Positions 50,364 through 59,387 of a stretch of 64,000 bases of DNA are shown here, in pieces. Location of the stretch: assembly GCA_046297695.1 (NCBI GenBank), contig JBKBHF010000001.1:124001-188000 (forward strand). The letters run 5' to 3'. The notes under the pieces are model-generated. The model was not told where the DNA came from, did no database searches, and was given only the letters and a program-made list of their open reading frames with translations. Numbering within the stretch: position 1 is the first letter of the stretch; each line of letters starts with the position of its first letter. The position numbers and the translations under genes are program-made. Source of the stretch: Permianibacter sp046297695 (GTDB lineage Bacteria; Pseudomonadota; Gammaproteobacteria; Enterobacterales; Permianibacteraceae).

Positions 50364-52247
50364 TCAGGCTGCCTGTTCCGGGTACCAAATCATCGCCGTT
50401 TCGTCACAGGCATTGAGCTTGGGACAGAACTGGCAATCCTTCAGCACCTTGTCCGGCAGATTATCGCGCTGGTCGATGACAAACCCGAGCTTGGCGAAGA
50501 ATTTCGGCACCCGGGTCAGCGACAGCACTTTGCGCAAACCGAGTTGCCGTGCCCGCTCGCACAGGTAATCGACCATCGCCTTGCCCTGGCCCAGGCCCTG
50601 GAATTGCGGCCAGACACCAAGGCTGCGGATCTCGGCTATCTCTTCATTATAAATGTACAGTGCAGCGCAACCGACCACAATGCCGTCTTTCTTGGCGACG
50701 ATGAAATCCTGCACGTGCGAGACGATATCGGCGCGCGAGCGCGGCAGGTTCTCGCCTTCTTTCGCCCAGTGATTGATCAGCGCAACAATGGCCGGCACAT
50801 CGTGCACGGTGGCATCGCTGACGACCAGCTCATCACTGTCCGGCTGGCCATTGACCCGCTTCTTGGCGGCGGCAATCGCCTCCAGCACCCGGCCTTTGGC
50901 GACTGCGCCAAACACATCACGCTGCTCCAGACAGCTTTCCAGTGACAGCGCTTCGTAGACATCACCGGCAATCAGCGGATGAAACACCTGCAGCTCATCG
51001 AGCGTCAGCGCTTCCAGCGGCTTGCTCTGCGCGCTGGCGTGCAGCACCGCGCGGCCGGCGATATGGTGCGCTTCCCTGAAAGGCACATTCTTACGCACCA
51101 GATAATCGGCCAATTCGGTTGCATTGGCGTAACCACGCTGCGCCGCGAGCCTGGCCGCTTCGGCATTCACTTTCAGACCGAGCAATACTTTCTCGGTCAC
51201 TTTCAGGCAAACGCTGACGGTATCGACCGCATTGAACAACGCTTCTTTGTCTTCCTGCATGTCCTTGTTGTAGGCCAGCGGCAGCGCCTTCATCGTGGTC
51301 AACATGCCGATCAGCGCGCCATACACGCGGCCACACTTGCCGCGAATCAATTCGAGCGCGTCCGGGTTCTTTTTCTGCGGCATCAGCGACGAGCCGGTGC
51401 TGACATCGTCACCGAGCGTGACAAAACCGGCTTCACCGCTGCTGTAGAAAATCAGATCTTCGGCAAAGCGTGACAGATGGGTCATCACCAAGGCCAGCGA
51501 AGACAGCAGCTCGATCACGTAATCGCGGTCCGAAACGGCATCGAGCGAATTGCGGGTCGGCCCGGCAAAACCAAGGCTGCGCGCCAGCTGATGCCGGTTG
51601 ATCGGATAGGCCGTGCCGGCCAGTGCGCCGGAACCGAGTGGGCATTGGTCCATATGTTCAATGACATCTTCGAGCCGTTCGACATCGCGATCGAACATTT
51701 CGACATAGGCCATGCACCAATGGGCAAACCGCACCGGCTGCGCCCGTTGCAAATGGGTGTAGCCAGGGAAAATGGTATCGACATGCTGCTCGGCCAGCGC
51801 AATCAAGCCGCGCTGGGCAATGCGCAGTTCAGACAGCAGCAAGACGACCGCGTTCTCGACCCACAGCCGCAGATCGGTCGCGACTTGATCATTCCGCGAA
51901 CGGCCCGTATGCAACTTCTTGCCCAGATCGCCAATGCGCTTGACCAGCTCGGATTCGACCCAGGAATGAATGTCTTCCGCACCCGAGCCGAGCATCTCGG
52001 CCGGATTGTCATGAACGACACGCAGTAGCTGGCGCAGCGCGCCATGCAGACGCGACAACTCTTCCTGCGTCAACACACCGGCATTTTTCAGCGCAGTCGC
52101 CCAGGCCATCGAAGCCTGAATGTCCTGCTCGGCCAAGCGGTAGTCGAACGGCAATGAATCATTGAATTGCCGAAACAAGGTGTCATCCGACACCTGCTCA
52201 AACCGACCGCCCCAGAGTGTGGCCATAGTGTTTGCTGCTCCGCTCAT
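50364..52247 (-). CDS. argH: Bifunctional argininosuccinate lyase / N-acetylglutamate synthase (ArgHA fusion)
   Basis: A 627-residue fusion. Residues 8-465 are argininosuccinate lyase (MATLWGGRFEQVSD, HTGRSRNDQVATDLRLW, TVLQ-type FPGYTHLQRAQPV, the signature GSSLMPQKKNPDALELIRG). The last ~150 residues are a GNAT acetyltransferase (DATVHDVPAIVALINHWA, IRSLGVWPQFQGLGQGKAMVDYL), as in ArgH(A) of Vibrio, Moritella and Alteromonas, where it supplies N-acetylglutamate synthase activity. Thus one protein serves the first and last steps of arginine synthesis. The ATG at 52247 with AGGA upstream is preferred to the internal ATG at 52226. It is the last gene of the arg operon. Confidence 0.94.
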   Translation of the reverse strand: MSGAANTMATLWGGRFEQVSDDTLFRQFNDSLPFDYRLAEQDIQASMAWATALKNAGVLTQEELSRLHGALRQLLRVVHDNPAEMLGSGAEDIHSWVESELVKRIGDLGKKLHTGRSRNDQVATDLRLWVENAVVLLLSELRIAQRGLIALAEQHVDTIFPGYTHLQRAQPVRFAHWCMAYVEMFDRDVERLEDVIEHMDQCPLGSGALAGTAYPINRHQLARSLGFAGPTRNSLDAVSDRDYVIELLSSLALVMTHLSRFAEDLIFYSSGEAGFVTLGDDVSTGSSLMPQKKNPDALELIRGKCGRVYGALIGMLTTMKALPLAYNKDMQEDKEALFNAVDTVSVCLKVTEKVLLGLKVNAEAARLAAQRGYANATELADYLVRKNVPFREAHHIAGRAVLHASAQSKPLEALTLDELQVFHPLIAGDVYEALSLESCLEQRDVFGAVAKGRVLEAIAAAKKRVNGQPDSDELVVSDATVHDVPAIVALINHWAKEGENLPRSRADIVSHVQDFIVAKKDGIVVGCAALYIYNEEIAEIRSLGVWPQFQGLGQGKAMVDYLCERARQLGLRKVLSLTRVPKFFAKLGFVIDQRDNLPDKVLKDCQFCPKLNACDETAMIWYPEQAA

Positions 52248-52281
52248 CGTCGTTCCTAAACAAGAACACTGCATGGTCAAA

Positions 52282-52301
52282 GGGCCAGCATGCGCTGGCC
52301 C
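52282..52301 (-). terminator. Hairpin between argG and argHA
   Basis: On the minus strand gggccagc, gcat and gctggccc form a perfect 8 bp stem, followed by only TTT. It lies between the argG stop and the argHA start and may weaken expression of argHA or mark an RNA end. Confidence 0.45.
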
Positions 52302-52356
52302 GGTGTTTCTACTGTTCAACTGCCTGTTGCGTTCACTGCTTGCTGCTACTGCACCA

Positions 52357-53580
52357 TCAATCGGTCTTGCCCGCCGCTTTCAACGCGCGGATCCGCGACG
52401 GCAAGCTGAACAAGCGGATAAAGCCTTCGGCATGCGCCTGGTTGTACACCTCGTCCTTGCCAAAGGTCGCAAACGCTTCCGAGTACAGCGAATTCGGCGA
52501 CTTGCGCTGGGTCACGGTGGCGTGACCTTTGAACAACTCAACGACAACGGTACCGGTCAATTGTGTCGCCAACGAGTCAATGGCCGCGAACAACGCACGC
52601 GTCGCCGGGACAAACCATTTGCCGTCGTAAACTTTCTCGGCCAGATCCAGCGCCAGCTGTTGCCGTAGTTTCAGCGAATCCCGGTCATACACCAACTGCT
52701 CCAAACCGCGCACGGCATTCATCATGATGGTGCCACCTGGCGTTTCGTAGCAGCCGCGCGACTTCATGCCGACCAAGCGGTTCTCGATCAAATCGACCCG
52801 TCCGATCCCATGGGCCGCACCAATTTCATTCAGTACTTTGACAACATGATAGGGTGACAGCACTTCGCCATTCACTTTCCGTATCTCGCCCTGTTCAATA
52901 TCGAGCGTGACATAAGCCGGCGTGTTCGGTGTCTCAGCCAGTGGCTTGGTCCACTGCCAGATATCTTCACCGGGTGCGTTCCAGGAACTCTCCAGCTCGC
53001 CGCCTTCGGTCGACAGGTGGAAGGCATTCTCGTCGCGACTGTAGATCTTGGTGATGCTGGCGGTAGTCGGGATCTTGCGCTCAGCCAGGTAGTTCAGCAG
53101 ATCTTCCCGCGAACGCATCGACCAGATCCGCCACGGCGCAATGACCGGCAGTTCCGGCGACAGCGCAGCGAAAGTGCTTTCGAACCGGACCTGATCGTTG
53201 CCCTTGCCTGTGCAACCGTGCGACAGCGCATCGGCGCCAACCTGCTTGGCGACTTCCACTTGCGCACGGGCCAGAATCGGCCGCGCCATTGAAGTGCCGA
53301 GCAGGTACACGCCTTCATAGACGCAGCCTGCCTTCACCAACGGGAAAATGGCTTCGCGGGCGAACTGCTCCTTCAAGTCGACCACATGGCAGCTCGACGC
53401 CCCACTCTTGATCGCTTTCTCTTGCACGCCCTTGAGCTCAGCCGGGTCCTGACCAATATCGCCAACGCAGCAAACGACCTCGCAGTCATAGTTCTCTTTC
53501 AACCACGGCACAATTGCCGAGGTATCCAAGCCCCCCGAGTAAGCCAGCACCACTTTCTTGAAGCTTGTGTTTTTCATCAT
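52357..53580 (-). CDS. argG: Argininosuccinate synthase
   Basis: ArgG joins citrulline and aspartate with ATP to argininosuccinate. The 407-residue product has the P-loop VVLAYSGGLDTSAIVPWL, HGCTGKGNDQVRFE, and IAPWRIWSMRSREDLL of the short (non-E. coli) class. Two ATG codons lie together at 53580 and 53577; the first has AAGAG six bases before. argF is upstream with a palindromic repeat in the 103 bp gap; argHA follows. Confidence 0.96.
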   Translation of the reverse strand: MMKNTSFKKVVLAYSGGLDTSAIVPWLKENYDCEVVCCVGDIGQDPAELKGVQEKAIKSGASSCHVVDLKEQFAREAIFPLVKAGCVYEGVYLLGTSMARPILARAQVEVAKQVGADALSHGCTGKGNDQVRFESTFAALSPELPVIAPWRIWSMRSREDLLNYLAERKIPTTASITKIYSRDENAFHLSTEGGELESSWNAPGEDIWQWTKPLAETPNTPAYVTLDIEQGEIRKVNGEVLSPYHVVKVLNEIGAAHGIGRVDLIENRLVGMKSRGCYETPGGTIMMNAVRGLEQLVYDRDSLKLRQQLALDLAEKVYDGKWFVPATRALFAAIDSLATQLTGTVVVELFKGHATVTQRKSPNSLYSEAFATFGKDEVYNQAHAEGFIRLFSLPSRIRALKAAGKTD

Positions 53581-53609
53581 TCGCACTCTTTTCGCAATCA
53601 ATCCGGTTT

Positions 53610-53688
53610 CGTAGGGCGCATCATGATGCGCCGAAAATTGCCGCTACCTTTTGAGCCGGCAGGATGGCGGGTCGTGACCCGCCCTACG
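53610..53688. repeat. Paired palindromic (REP-like) element between argF and argG
   Basis: The 79 bp element is bounded by cgtaggg and ccctacg and contains two 18 bp palindromes: GGCGCATCATGATGCGCC (53615-53632) and GGCGGGTCGTGACCCGCC (53666-53683, 2-base centre). This two-hairpin plan with gtaggg ends is typical of dispersed intergenic repeats. Its right end runs into argF and carries the argF stop codon. The hairpins could protect or end the upstream argF message. Confidence 0.75.
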
Positions 53689-54598
53689 CTTTATTGAACA
53701 GCTTGAGTAACAGCGCATTCTGCGCGTGCATCCGGTTCTCGGCCTGTTGCAGTGCCAGACACAGTTTGCTGTCCATCACCGCACCACTGATCTCGACATC
53801 CCGATGCGCTGGCTGGCAATGCATCGCGTACTGGGCACCGGACTGCACCAGCAGTGTCTCGTTCAACTGGAACGGTGCGAACTGCGGTTGCAATTCGGCG
53901 AGCGTGCCGGCACAGCCCATCGACAGCCAAGTGTCGGTATACAGCGCATCCTGCTGGCCCAGCTCGCTGACTTTGTTTACCAGCTTGATGCTGCCGCCAT
54001 GGTGGCTGGCGAGCGCCTGTGCCTGCTCGACCCATTTGATTTTCGGGCCACGGCCGCTCGGCGTTGCCACGGTCACCTGCGCGCCCAGCATCGCCCCCAA
54101 CACCAACAGTGAATGGCTGACATTATTGCCATCGCCGACAAACCCGAGCTTGACGCCTTTGATCTGGCCAAACGCTTCTTTCAGCGTGACAAAATCCGCC
54201 AGCGCCTGGCATGGATGCAATTGCTCGCACAGCGCATTGACCACCGGCACCGAAGCGTACTGCGCCATGGTGCTCAACGTGTCGTGCTGATACACCCGGG
54301 CGACGATGCCCTGCACCCAAACTGACAAATTCTGGGCGTAATCCTTGGTCGCCTCACGGGCACCAATCCGCTCCTCTTTGTGGTCGATATACATCGCATG
54401 ACCACCGAGCTTGGTGATGCCAACTTCAAAACTGACCCGCGTCCGCAGACTCGGCTTTTCAAACAGCAAGGCGAAGCTATGGCCTTTCAAGGCGCTCGCA
54501 AACGCTTCCGGTTGTTGCTTCACCCGAATCGCCAGATCGATGACGCTTTCGGTTTCGGCCGGACTGAACTCCAGTCCGGTCAGGTAATGCTTTGCCAT
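53684..54598 (-). CDS. argF: Ornithine carbamoyltransferase
   Basis: ArgF makes citrulline from ornithine and carbamoyl phosphate. The 304-residue product has the carbamoyl-phosphate loop as FEKPSLRTRVSFE (Ser50-Thr53), QHDTLSTMAQYASVPVVNAL, HPCQALADF and GDGNNVSHSLL. The usual HCLP motif near the end reads HCQPAHR, with Gln262 in place of Leu. The length is normal. The stop codon TAG lies inside a palindromic repeat, so the last residues (LLKLFNKA) may have been altered by its insertion. ATG 54598 is preceded by GAGAGGAAG. argB is 91 bp upstream. Confidence 0.94.
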   Translation of the reverse strand: MAKHYLTGLEFSPAETESVIDLAIRVKQQPEAFASALKGHSFALLFEKPSLRTRVSFEVGITKLGGHAMYIDHKEERIGAREATKDYAQNLSVWVQGIVARVYQHDTLSTMAQYASVPVVNALCEQLHPCQALADFVTLKEAFGQIKGVKLGFVGDGNNVSHSLLVLGAMLGAQVTVATPSGRGPKIKWVEQAQALASHHGGSIKLVNKVSELGQQDALYTDTWLSMGCAGTLAELQPQFAPFQLNETLLVQSGAQYAMHCQPAHRDVEISGAVMDSKLCLALQQAENRMHAQNALLLKLFNKA

Positions 54599-54689
54599 GG
54601 TGTTGCTTCCTCTCTTCTTTCCGACACCTTCATGTCGGCGGTAATCGATGAGGTCGCAGCAGAGAATGCGTGGTACCGAAAACTTATCC

Positions 54690-55511
54690 TCAGAGCCGGA
54701 CCGTAGTGCCAAACCTTGCGTCAGAGCGCAATCGTCGTAGCTTGGTCGGATCGAAGAAACTGGCAATGGTGACGGGTTTCAGCAATGTCGCCGCGGCATC
54801 GAGCGCCGCGCGGACCTTGGCGATCATGCCCCCGGAAATAGTGCCGTCCTGAATCAGTTGCTGAATTTCGGAAGCGCTCAACGTCGTGGCATAGCTGCCA
54901 TCGGCAAGCCGGACGCCGGCGACATCGGACAGTAACAGTAGATGATCGGCATTGACTGCAGCGGCAATCGCCACGGCGGCATCATCGGCATTGATATTGC
55001 GCAGCTGGCCACCGGCATCGACGGCAATGCTCGACACGATGACCAGCGCACCAGCATTCAACAAGCTTTGCAAAACGGTGGCTTGGCCCGGCTTGACGGT
55101 GCCCACGGCACCGAGCGCGGCGTCCGGATGCGGCGAGCAAATGGCGGTGTCGCCATCAGCCAGCGAAAGTCCCACCGCGTTCAGACCGGCCTGTTTGGCC
55201 GCTGCCACCAACGTCTTGTTGACCTGCCCGGCCAGCACCGCGGTGATGATCGGCATCTGCTCTGGCGGCGAGACCCGCAAGCCATCTTTCTTGACGATCG
55301 GCAGCTGCCATTGCTGCAGATGTTGATCCACCTGCTTGCCGCCACCGTGCACCAGCACAACGGGCTGTTGCAGATGCAGCTCCGCCATGGCCTGCATCAA
55401 GTCAGCAATGACCTTCGCATCTTCAACGGCAGCGCCGCTCAGCTTGATAACAACAGGCTTGATAGCGACAGGCTTGCTGACGACAGCCGGTTTCATGACC
55501 GCTGCACTCAT
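54690..55511 (-). CDS. argB: Acetylglutamate kinase
   Basis: ArgB phosphorylates N-acetylglutamate. The 273-residue product is of the short amino-acid kinase type: VVIKLSGAAVED, PVVLVHGGGKQVDQHL, GQVNKTLVAAA, NINADDAAVAIAAAVNADHLLLLSDVAGV and SGGMIAKVRAALDA. The start ATG shares one base with the argC stop (TGATG) and has AAAGGAG seven bases before. An Ala/Lys/Val-rich stretch (SKPVAIKPVVIKL) precedes the fold. Confidence 0.95.
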   Translation of the reverse strand: MSAAVMKPAVVSKPVAIKPVVIKLSGAAVEDAKVIADLMQAMAELHLQQPVVLVHGGGKQVDQHLQQWQLPIVKKDGLRVSPPEQMPIITAVLAGQVNKTLVAAAKQAGLNAVGLSLADGDTAICSPHPDAALGAVGTVKPGQATVLQSLLNAGALVIVSSIAVDAGGQLRNINADDAAVAIAAAVNADHLLLLSDVAGVRLADGSYATTLSASEIQQLIQDGTISGGMIAKVRAALDAAATLLKPVTIASFFDPTKLRRLRSDARFGTTVRL

Positions 55512-56533
55512 CACAGCACTCCTTTCGGCAGCAGGCCGGTGGCCATCGACAAACCAAAACGCAGATTGAAGCACTGAACCGATTGACTGGCGGCGCCCTT
55601 CAGCAAGTTGTCGAGCGCACTGAATACGCTGACTTGATTGCGCTTGGCATCGAAACTCCAGCCGATGTCGCAGAACGGCGTTTGCTCGACGTGTTGCACG
55701 GCCGGAAACGCACCGGCACCGAGCAGCCGCACCAATGGCTGACCGCTGTAGGCCTTGCTGAATGCACCATCAATATCCGCCGCCGTAACACCCGCATGGG
55801 TGAACGCGTAGATGCTCGCCAGAATGCCGCGCTTGAAGTTGCCGAGGTGAGGCGTGAACACCACCGGCACGCCCAAGTTCTTTTCGATCTCGGGCTGATG
55901 CCGGTGGTTGTGCACGCCGTACGGTGCTAGCGACACCTCACAGAAACTGGAATTGAGCGCGGCTTTGCGGCCGGCACCACTGACGCCAGACACGGCGTTG
56001 ATCACCGGCGCGACATCGCTGCGCAGCAAACCAGCCTTGACCAAAGGCGCCAACGCCAGACTGGCGGCCGTGACATAGCAACCGGCGCAGCCGATCACCT
56101 GCGCGTTATCAAGGCCAGCCGTATCCAGCTCCGGCAAACCGTAAACGGCCTGCGCCAACAGCTGCGGATGTGGATGGGTGAATTTGTAGACCGTCGGATA
56201 GATCGACGCGTCGGCAAAGCGGAAACCAGCCGACAGATCGATCACGACTTTGGCTTTTTTGAGCAGCGCCGGCGCAATCTCGGCACTCAGTTCGTGCGGC
56301 GTGCACAGGAACACGGCATCCAGATCGGGGGCGAGGGCATCAAAGGAAAACGGCGCAACGGTTTGCGGCACCAGTGCGCGCGCTTTTGGCGCGAAGGTAT
56401 GGAACGGAACGACTCCGTTCTCACCGCCTGAGTGGAACAGCTGTAGCGCGCCAATCTGCGGATGGGCGACGAGCATTTGGGTGAGTTCGGCGCCAACATA
56501 ACCGCTGGCGCCGAGGACGGCGACTTTCAGCAT
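55511..56533 (-). CDS. argC: N-acetyl-gamma-glutamyl-phosphate reductase
   Basis: ArgC reduces N-acetylglutamyl phosphate with NADPH. The 340-residue product starts MLKVAVLGASGYVGAELTQML (nucleotide-binding fold) and contains the catalytic cysteine in QVIGCAGCYVTAASLAL, followed by SGVSGAGRKAALNSSF. Its ribosome site GGGAG lies five bases before the ATG and inside a hairpin (56535-56561). The gene follows argR by 54 bp and overlaps argB. Confidence 0.96.
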   Translation of the reverse strand: MLKVAVLGASGYVGAELTQMLVAHPQIGALQLFHSGGENGVVPFHTFAPKARALVPQTVAPFSFDALAPDLDAVFLCTPHELSAEIAPALLKKAKVVIDLSAGFRFADASIYPTVYKFTHPHPQLLAQAVYGLPELDTAGLDNAQVIGCAGCYVTAASLALAPLVKAGLLRSDVAPVINAVSGVSGAGRKAALNSSFCEVSLAPYGVHNHRHQPEIEKNLGVPVVFTPHLGNFKRGILASIYAFTHAGVTAADIDGAFSKAYSGQPLVRLLGAGAFPAVQHVEQTPFCDIGWSFDAKRNQVSVFSALDNLLKGAASQSVQCFNLRFGLSMATGLLPKGVL

Positions 56534-56534
56534 T

Positions 56535-56561
56535 ACAGCTCCCGTATTGCGCGGGAGCTGT
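56535..56561 (-). promoter_or_regulatory. Hairpin covering the argC ribosome-binding site
   Basis: On the minus strand acagctcccg, a 7-base loop and cgggagctgt form a perfect 10 bp stem ending one base before the argC ATG. The GGGAG ribosome site is in the 3' arm, so the stem would hide it and could lower or regulate argC translation. Confidence 0.55.
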
Positions 56562-56587
56562 TTTGAGACCTATTTAAAAGGACTCAT

Positions 56588-57070
56588 TCAGCGCCGCACG
56601 CCAGCCAGTTCTTGCAGTTCTTCAATCAAATCGGCGGCGTCAGCGTCGGAACGCGTAGCGATGAACAAAGTGTCATCACCGGCAAGAGTGCCCACCACCC
56701 GGGAGAGACTGCTGCGATCCAGTTCGTAACCGATCATCTGGGCCCGACCGGGGCGCGTTTTCAGCACCACCAGGTTCGAAGCCTGCTCGATCGACACGAG
56801 CAGCGTCTCCAGTGCACGTTTCAGCTCGTTCGTCGTCGGAGCTGGCGTGAGATCAGTGTTGGGCAGGGCGTAACCATTGGGGCCTTTGTAAACCTTCAGT
56901 TCCGCCAGATCGCGCGACAGCGTGGTCTGGGTGGTTTCGACTCCGCGCTCGGCGAGCAGCTCGACCAATTGCTCCTGACTGTGTACCTCTTGTGTTGCAA
57001 TGAGGTCACAAATCAATTGCTGGCGGCCTTGCTTGCCAACCGGCACAGGTTCCCTGTTTCGAACGTTCAT
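56588..57070 (-). CDS. argR: Arginine repressor
   Basis: ArgR is the hexameric arginine-sensing repressor of arginine genes. The 160-residue product has the N-terminal winged helix (RQQLICDLIATQEVHSQEQLVELLAERGVETTQTTLSRDLAEL) and the C-terminal hexamer and arginine-binding domain with GTLAGDDTLFIATRSDADAADLIEEL. ATG 57070 has GGAG five bases upstream. It sits at the head of argCBFG-argHA on the same strand and is divergent from argE. TTGCAT-N17-TATTCT (57117 to 57089) is a good promoter, overlapped by an ARG-type box. Confidence 0.94.
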   Translation of the reverse strand: MNVRNREPVPVGKQGRQQLICDLIATQEVHSQEQLVELLAERGVETTQTTLSRDLAELKVYKGPNGYALPNTDLTPAPTTNELKRALETLLVSIEQASNLVVLKTRPGRAQMIGYELDRSSLSRVVGTLAGDDTLFIATRSDADAADLIEELQELAGVRR

Positions 57071-57100
57071 AACGTCTCCACGGCGCATAGAATAACGGCT

Positions 57101-57147
57101 GTCGCATGAGTATGCAACAGCTTGCATATGTTTGCATTGTATATGCA
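57101..57147. promoter_or_regulatory. Tandem ARG boxes between argR and argE
   Basis: Two 18 bp boxes, 57101-57118 (core CGCAT-N4-ATGCA) and 57121-57138 (TGCAT-N4-TTGCA), are separated by 2 bp. A third TGCAT-N5-ATGCA overlaps at 57133-57147. They fit the general ArgR site TGMATwwwwATKCA in its TGCAT form. The first box overlaps the -35 (TTGCAT) of the argR promoter, so ArgR likely represses its own operon and argE. Confidence 0.72.
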
Positions 57148-57216
57148 GAATGTCCCGGGCATTATGCATGGGCCGCCCGCCCCTCTCAACGCGTTTCTGC
57201 AACGTAAGTGTCTGAA

Positions 57217-58407
57217 ATGAGCCAAGAAATTTCTGCCGACTCGGCATCCGCCCTGCCCACCGTCGAAGCCATGCTGAATCAGCTGGTCGCCGTGAACAGC
57301 ATCAGCTCGACCGAACCAGCGCTGGATCGCAGCAACGAAGGCGTCATCACGCTGCTGGCTGGCTGGCTGCGCCAGATCGGCGCCGAGGTCAGCATCCATG
57401 AAGTCATCGGCACGCCGCGCAAGCTGAATCTGGTCGCCAAGCTTGGCCAAGGCGACGGCGGCCTCGTCTTCTCCGGCCATACCGATACCGTGCCCTATGA
57501 TGCCCAGCGCTGGGCGACTGACCCGTTCCGGCTCACCGAGCAGGAAGGTCGTCTACATGGCCTCGGCGCCACCGACATGAAAGGTTTTCTGGCGGTGGCT
57601 GTTGCCGTGCTGGCCGGCCATGCCAAGCAAACGTTGAAGAAGCCACTCTGGCTGGTCGCGACCTGTGACGAAGAGAGCACCATGTCCGGCGCGCGCTGGC
57701 TGCAGGAAATGGGTGAGAAAGGCCAAGGCGTACTGCGCGCCGATTACGTCGTCATCGGCGAACCGACCGATCTGGTGCCGGTGCGCGCCCACAAGGGCCA
57801 CCTCGCCCACCGGCTGTGCGCACACGGCCACTCCGGTCATTCGTCCAATCCGGCGGCCGGCCGCAATGCCATCGATGGCCTGCACGCCGCAATGAGCGAA
57901 CTGATGGCATGGCGCCAACAACTGCAACAACGGCATCACGACGACAGCTTTGCCGTGCCGCACCCGACGCTGAATTTCGGCCGCATTGCCGGCGGCGATG
58001 CGGTCAACCGCATCTGCCCGGACGCCGAACTGGATTTCGATTTGCGGCCCTTGCCGGGCATGGCGCTGCCATCGTTGTATGCGGAACTGCAGCAGCAAAT
58101 CCGCAATGCGCAGGAACACAGCAGCGCGAGCCTCGAACTGAAAGAACTCTGGCCCGGCACACCGGCCTTCTCGACCCCTGCGTCGGCGACGCTGGTGAGC
58201 ACTGCACAAGCATTGACCGGACAAGAACCCATCTGCGTCAATTACGGCACCGAAGCGCCTTACTTCCGCGCCTTAGGAGCGGAAGTTATCGTGTTAGGAC
58301 CAGGTCGAATTGACCGCGCCCATCAACCCAATGAATATGTCACCCGGGAGGAATTGGCCCGGTGTGAACAACTGTTGCAGGAGCTTGTGCAGCAGTTGTG
58401 CAGGTAA
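57217..58407 (+). CDS. argE: Acetylornithine deacetylase
   Basis: ArgE removes the acetyl group from N-acetylornithine, completing the linear arginine route. The 396-residue product is an M20 metallohydrolase: SGHTDTVPYDA (first metal His/Asp), LHGLGATDMKGFLAVAVAV, CDEESTMSGARWL (catalytic Glu), GEPTDLVPVRAHKGHLAHRL and a late GPGRIDRAHQPNEYV. The ATG at 57217 is preferred to a GTG at 57208. It is divergent from argR across the ARG boxes. Confidence 0.95.
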   Translation: MSQEISADSASALPTVEAMLNQLVAVNSISSTEPALDRSNEGVITLLAGWLRQIGAEVSIHEVIGTPRKLNLVAKLGQGDGGLVFSGHTDTVPYDAQRWATDPFRLTEQEGRLHGLGATDMKGFLAVAVAVLAGHAKQTLKKPLWLVATCDEESTMSGARWLQEMGEKGQGVLRADYVVIGEPTDLVPVRAHKGHLAHRLCAHGHSGHSSNPAAGRNAIDGLHAAMSELMAWRQQLQQRHHDDSFAVPHPTLNFGRIAGGDAVNRICPDAELDFDLRPLPGMALPSLYAELQQQIRNAQEHSSASLELKELWPGTPAFSTPASATLVSTAQALTGQEPICVNYGTEAPYFRALGAEVIVLGPGRIDRAHQPNEYVTREELARCEQLLQELVQQLCR

Positions 58408-58487
58408 ACACCGTCGACGCCGGCTCCCGCCGCCTTCACTCAGCCACACCGGCCTGCCGCGACAGCCGGTGTCGACGGAAACCAGAC

Positions 58488-59387
58488 ATGACAAGCAAAG
58501 GGTTATCGGTGCTCGAAGCCGAGAGCATCGAGATCATTCGTGAGGCCTACGCCGGAGCCCGCAAACCGGCGATGCTGTACTCCATCGGCAAAGACTCCTC
58601 GGTGATGCTGCACCTGGCGCGCAAGGCGTTTTACCCGGCCGTGCCGCCGTTTCCGCTCGTGCATGTCGACACCACGTTCAAGTTCAAGGCGATGTACGCG
58701 CATCGGGCGCGCATGGCGGCAGAATCCGGCATGGAACTCATCGTCCATACCAATCGCGACGGTGTCGCTGCCGGCATCACGCCATTCACACACGGTTCGA
58801 GCTATTACACCGATGTGATGAAAACGCAGGGATTGCGCCAGGTTCTGGATCAGCATGGCTTCGATGTCGTGTTTGGCGGCGCCCGTCGGGACGAAGAAAA
58901 ATCACGCGCGAAAGAGCGTGTCTTCTCGTTCCGGGCCGCCGGCCACCGCTGGGATCCGAAAGCGCAGCGTCCGGAATTGTGGAATCTCTACAACACCCAC
59001 ACCCGCGCCGACGAAACCATTCGGGTGTTTCCGCTCTCGAACTGGACGGAACTCGATATCTGGCAGTACATCTATCAGGAAAACCTGCCCATCGTGCCAC
59101 TCTATTTTGCCGAGCCGCGCCCGGTCGTTCGCCGTGGCGGCACCTGGATCATGGTCGATGACGAGCGCCTGCCGCTGAATCCGGGCGAACAGCCCGAGCT
59201 GCGCCACGTGCGTTTCCGCACACTCGGCTGCTATCCACTGACCGGAGCCATTGAAAGCGACGCCACCACGCTGGAGGAAGTGTTGGCCGAAACCCTGAAT
59301 GCCCGCTCGTCCGAACGTCAAGGTCGGCTGATCGATTCCGACCAACCCGGCTCCATGGAAAAGAAAAAGCAAGAGGGCTATTTCTGA
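58488..59387 (+). CDS. cysD: Sulfate adenylyltransferase subunit 2
   Basis: CysD is the catalytic subunit of ATP sulfurylase, making APS from sulfate and ATP with CysN. The 299-residue product has LEAESIEIIREAYA, MLYSIGKDSSVMLHLARKAFYP (PP-loop), VHVDTTFKFKAMY, FGGARRDEEKSRAKERVFSFR and the terminal EKKKQEGYF. The ATG at 58488 has GGAAAC seven bases before. Its stop shares a base with the cysNC start (TGATG). Confidence 0.97.
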   Translation: MTSKGLSVLEAESIEIIREAYAGARKPAMLYSIGKDSSVMLHLARKAFYPAVPPFPLVHVDTTFKFKAMYAHRARMAAESGMELIVHTNRDGVAAGITPFTHGSSYYTDVMKTQGLRQVLDQHGFDVVFGGARRDEEKSRAKERVFSFRAAGHRWDPKAQRPELWNLYNTHTRADETIRVFPLSNWTELDIWQYIYQENLPIVPLYFAEPRPVVRRGGTWIMVDDERLPLNPGEQPELRHVRFRTLGCYPLTGAIESDATTLEEVLAETLNARSSERQGRLIDSDQPGSMEKKKQEGYF

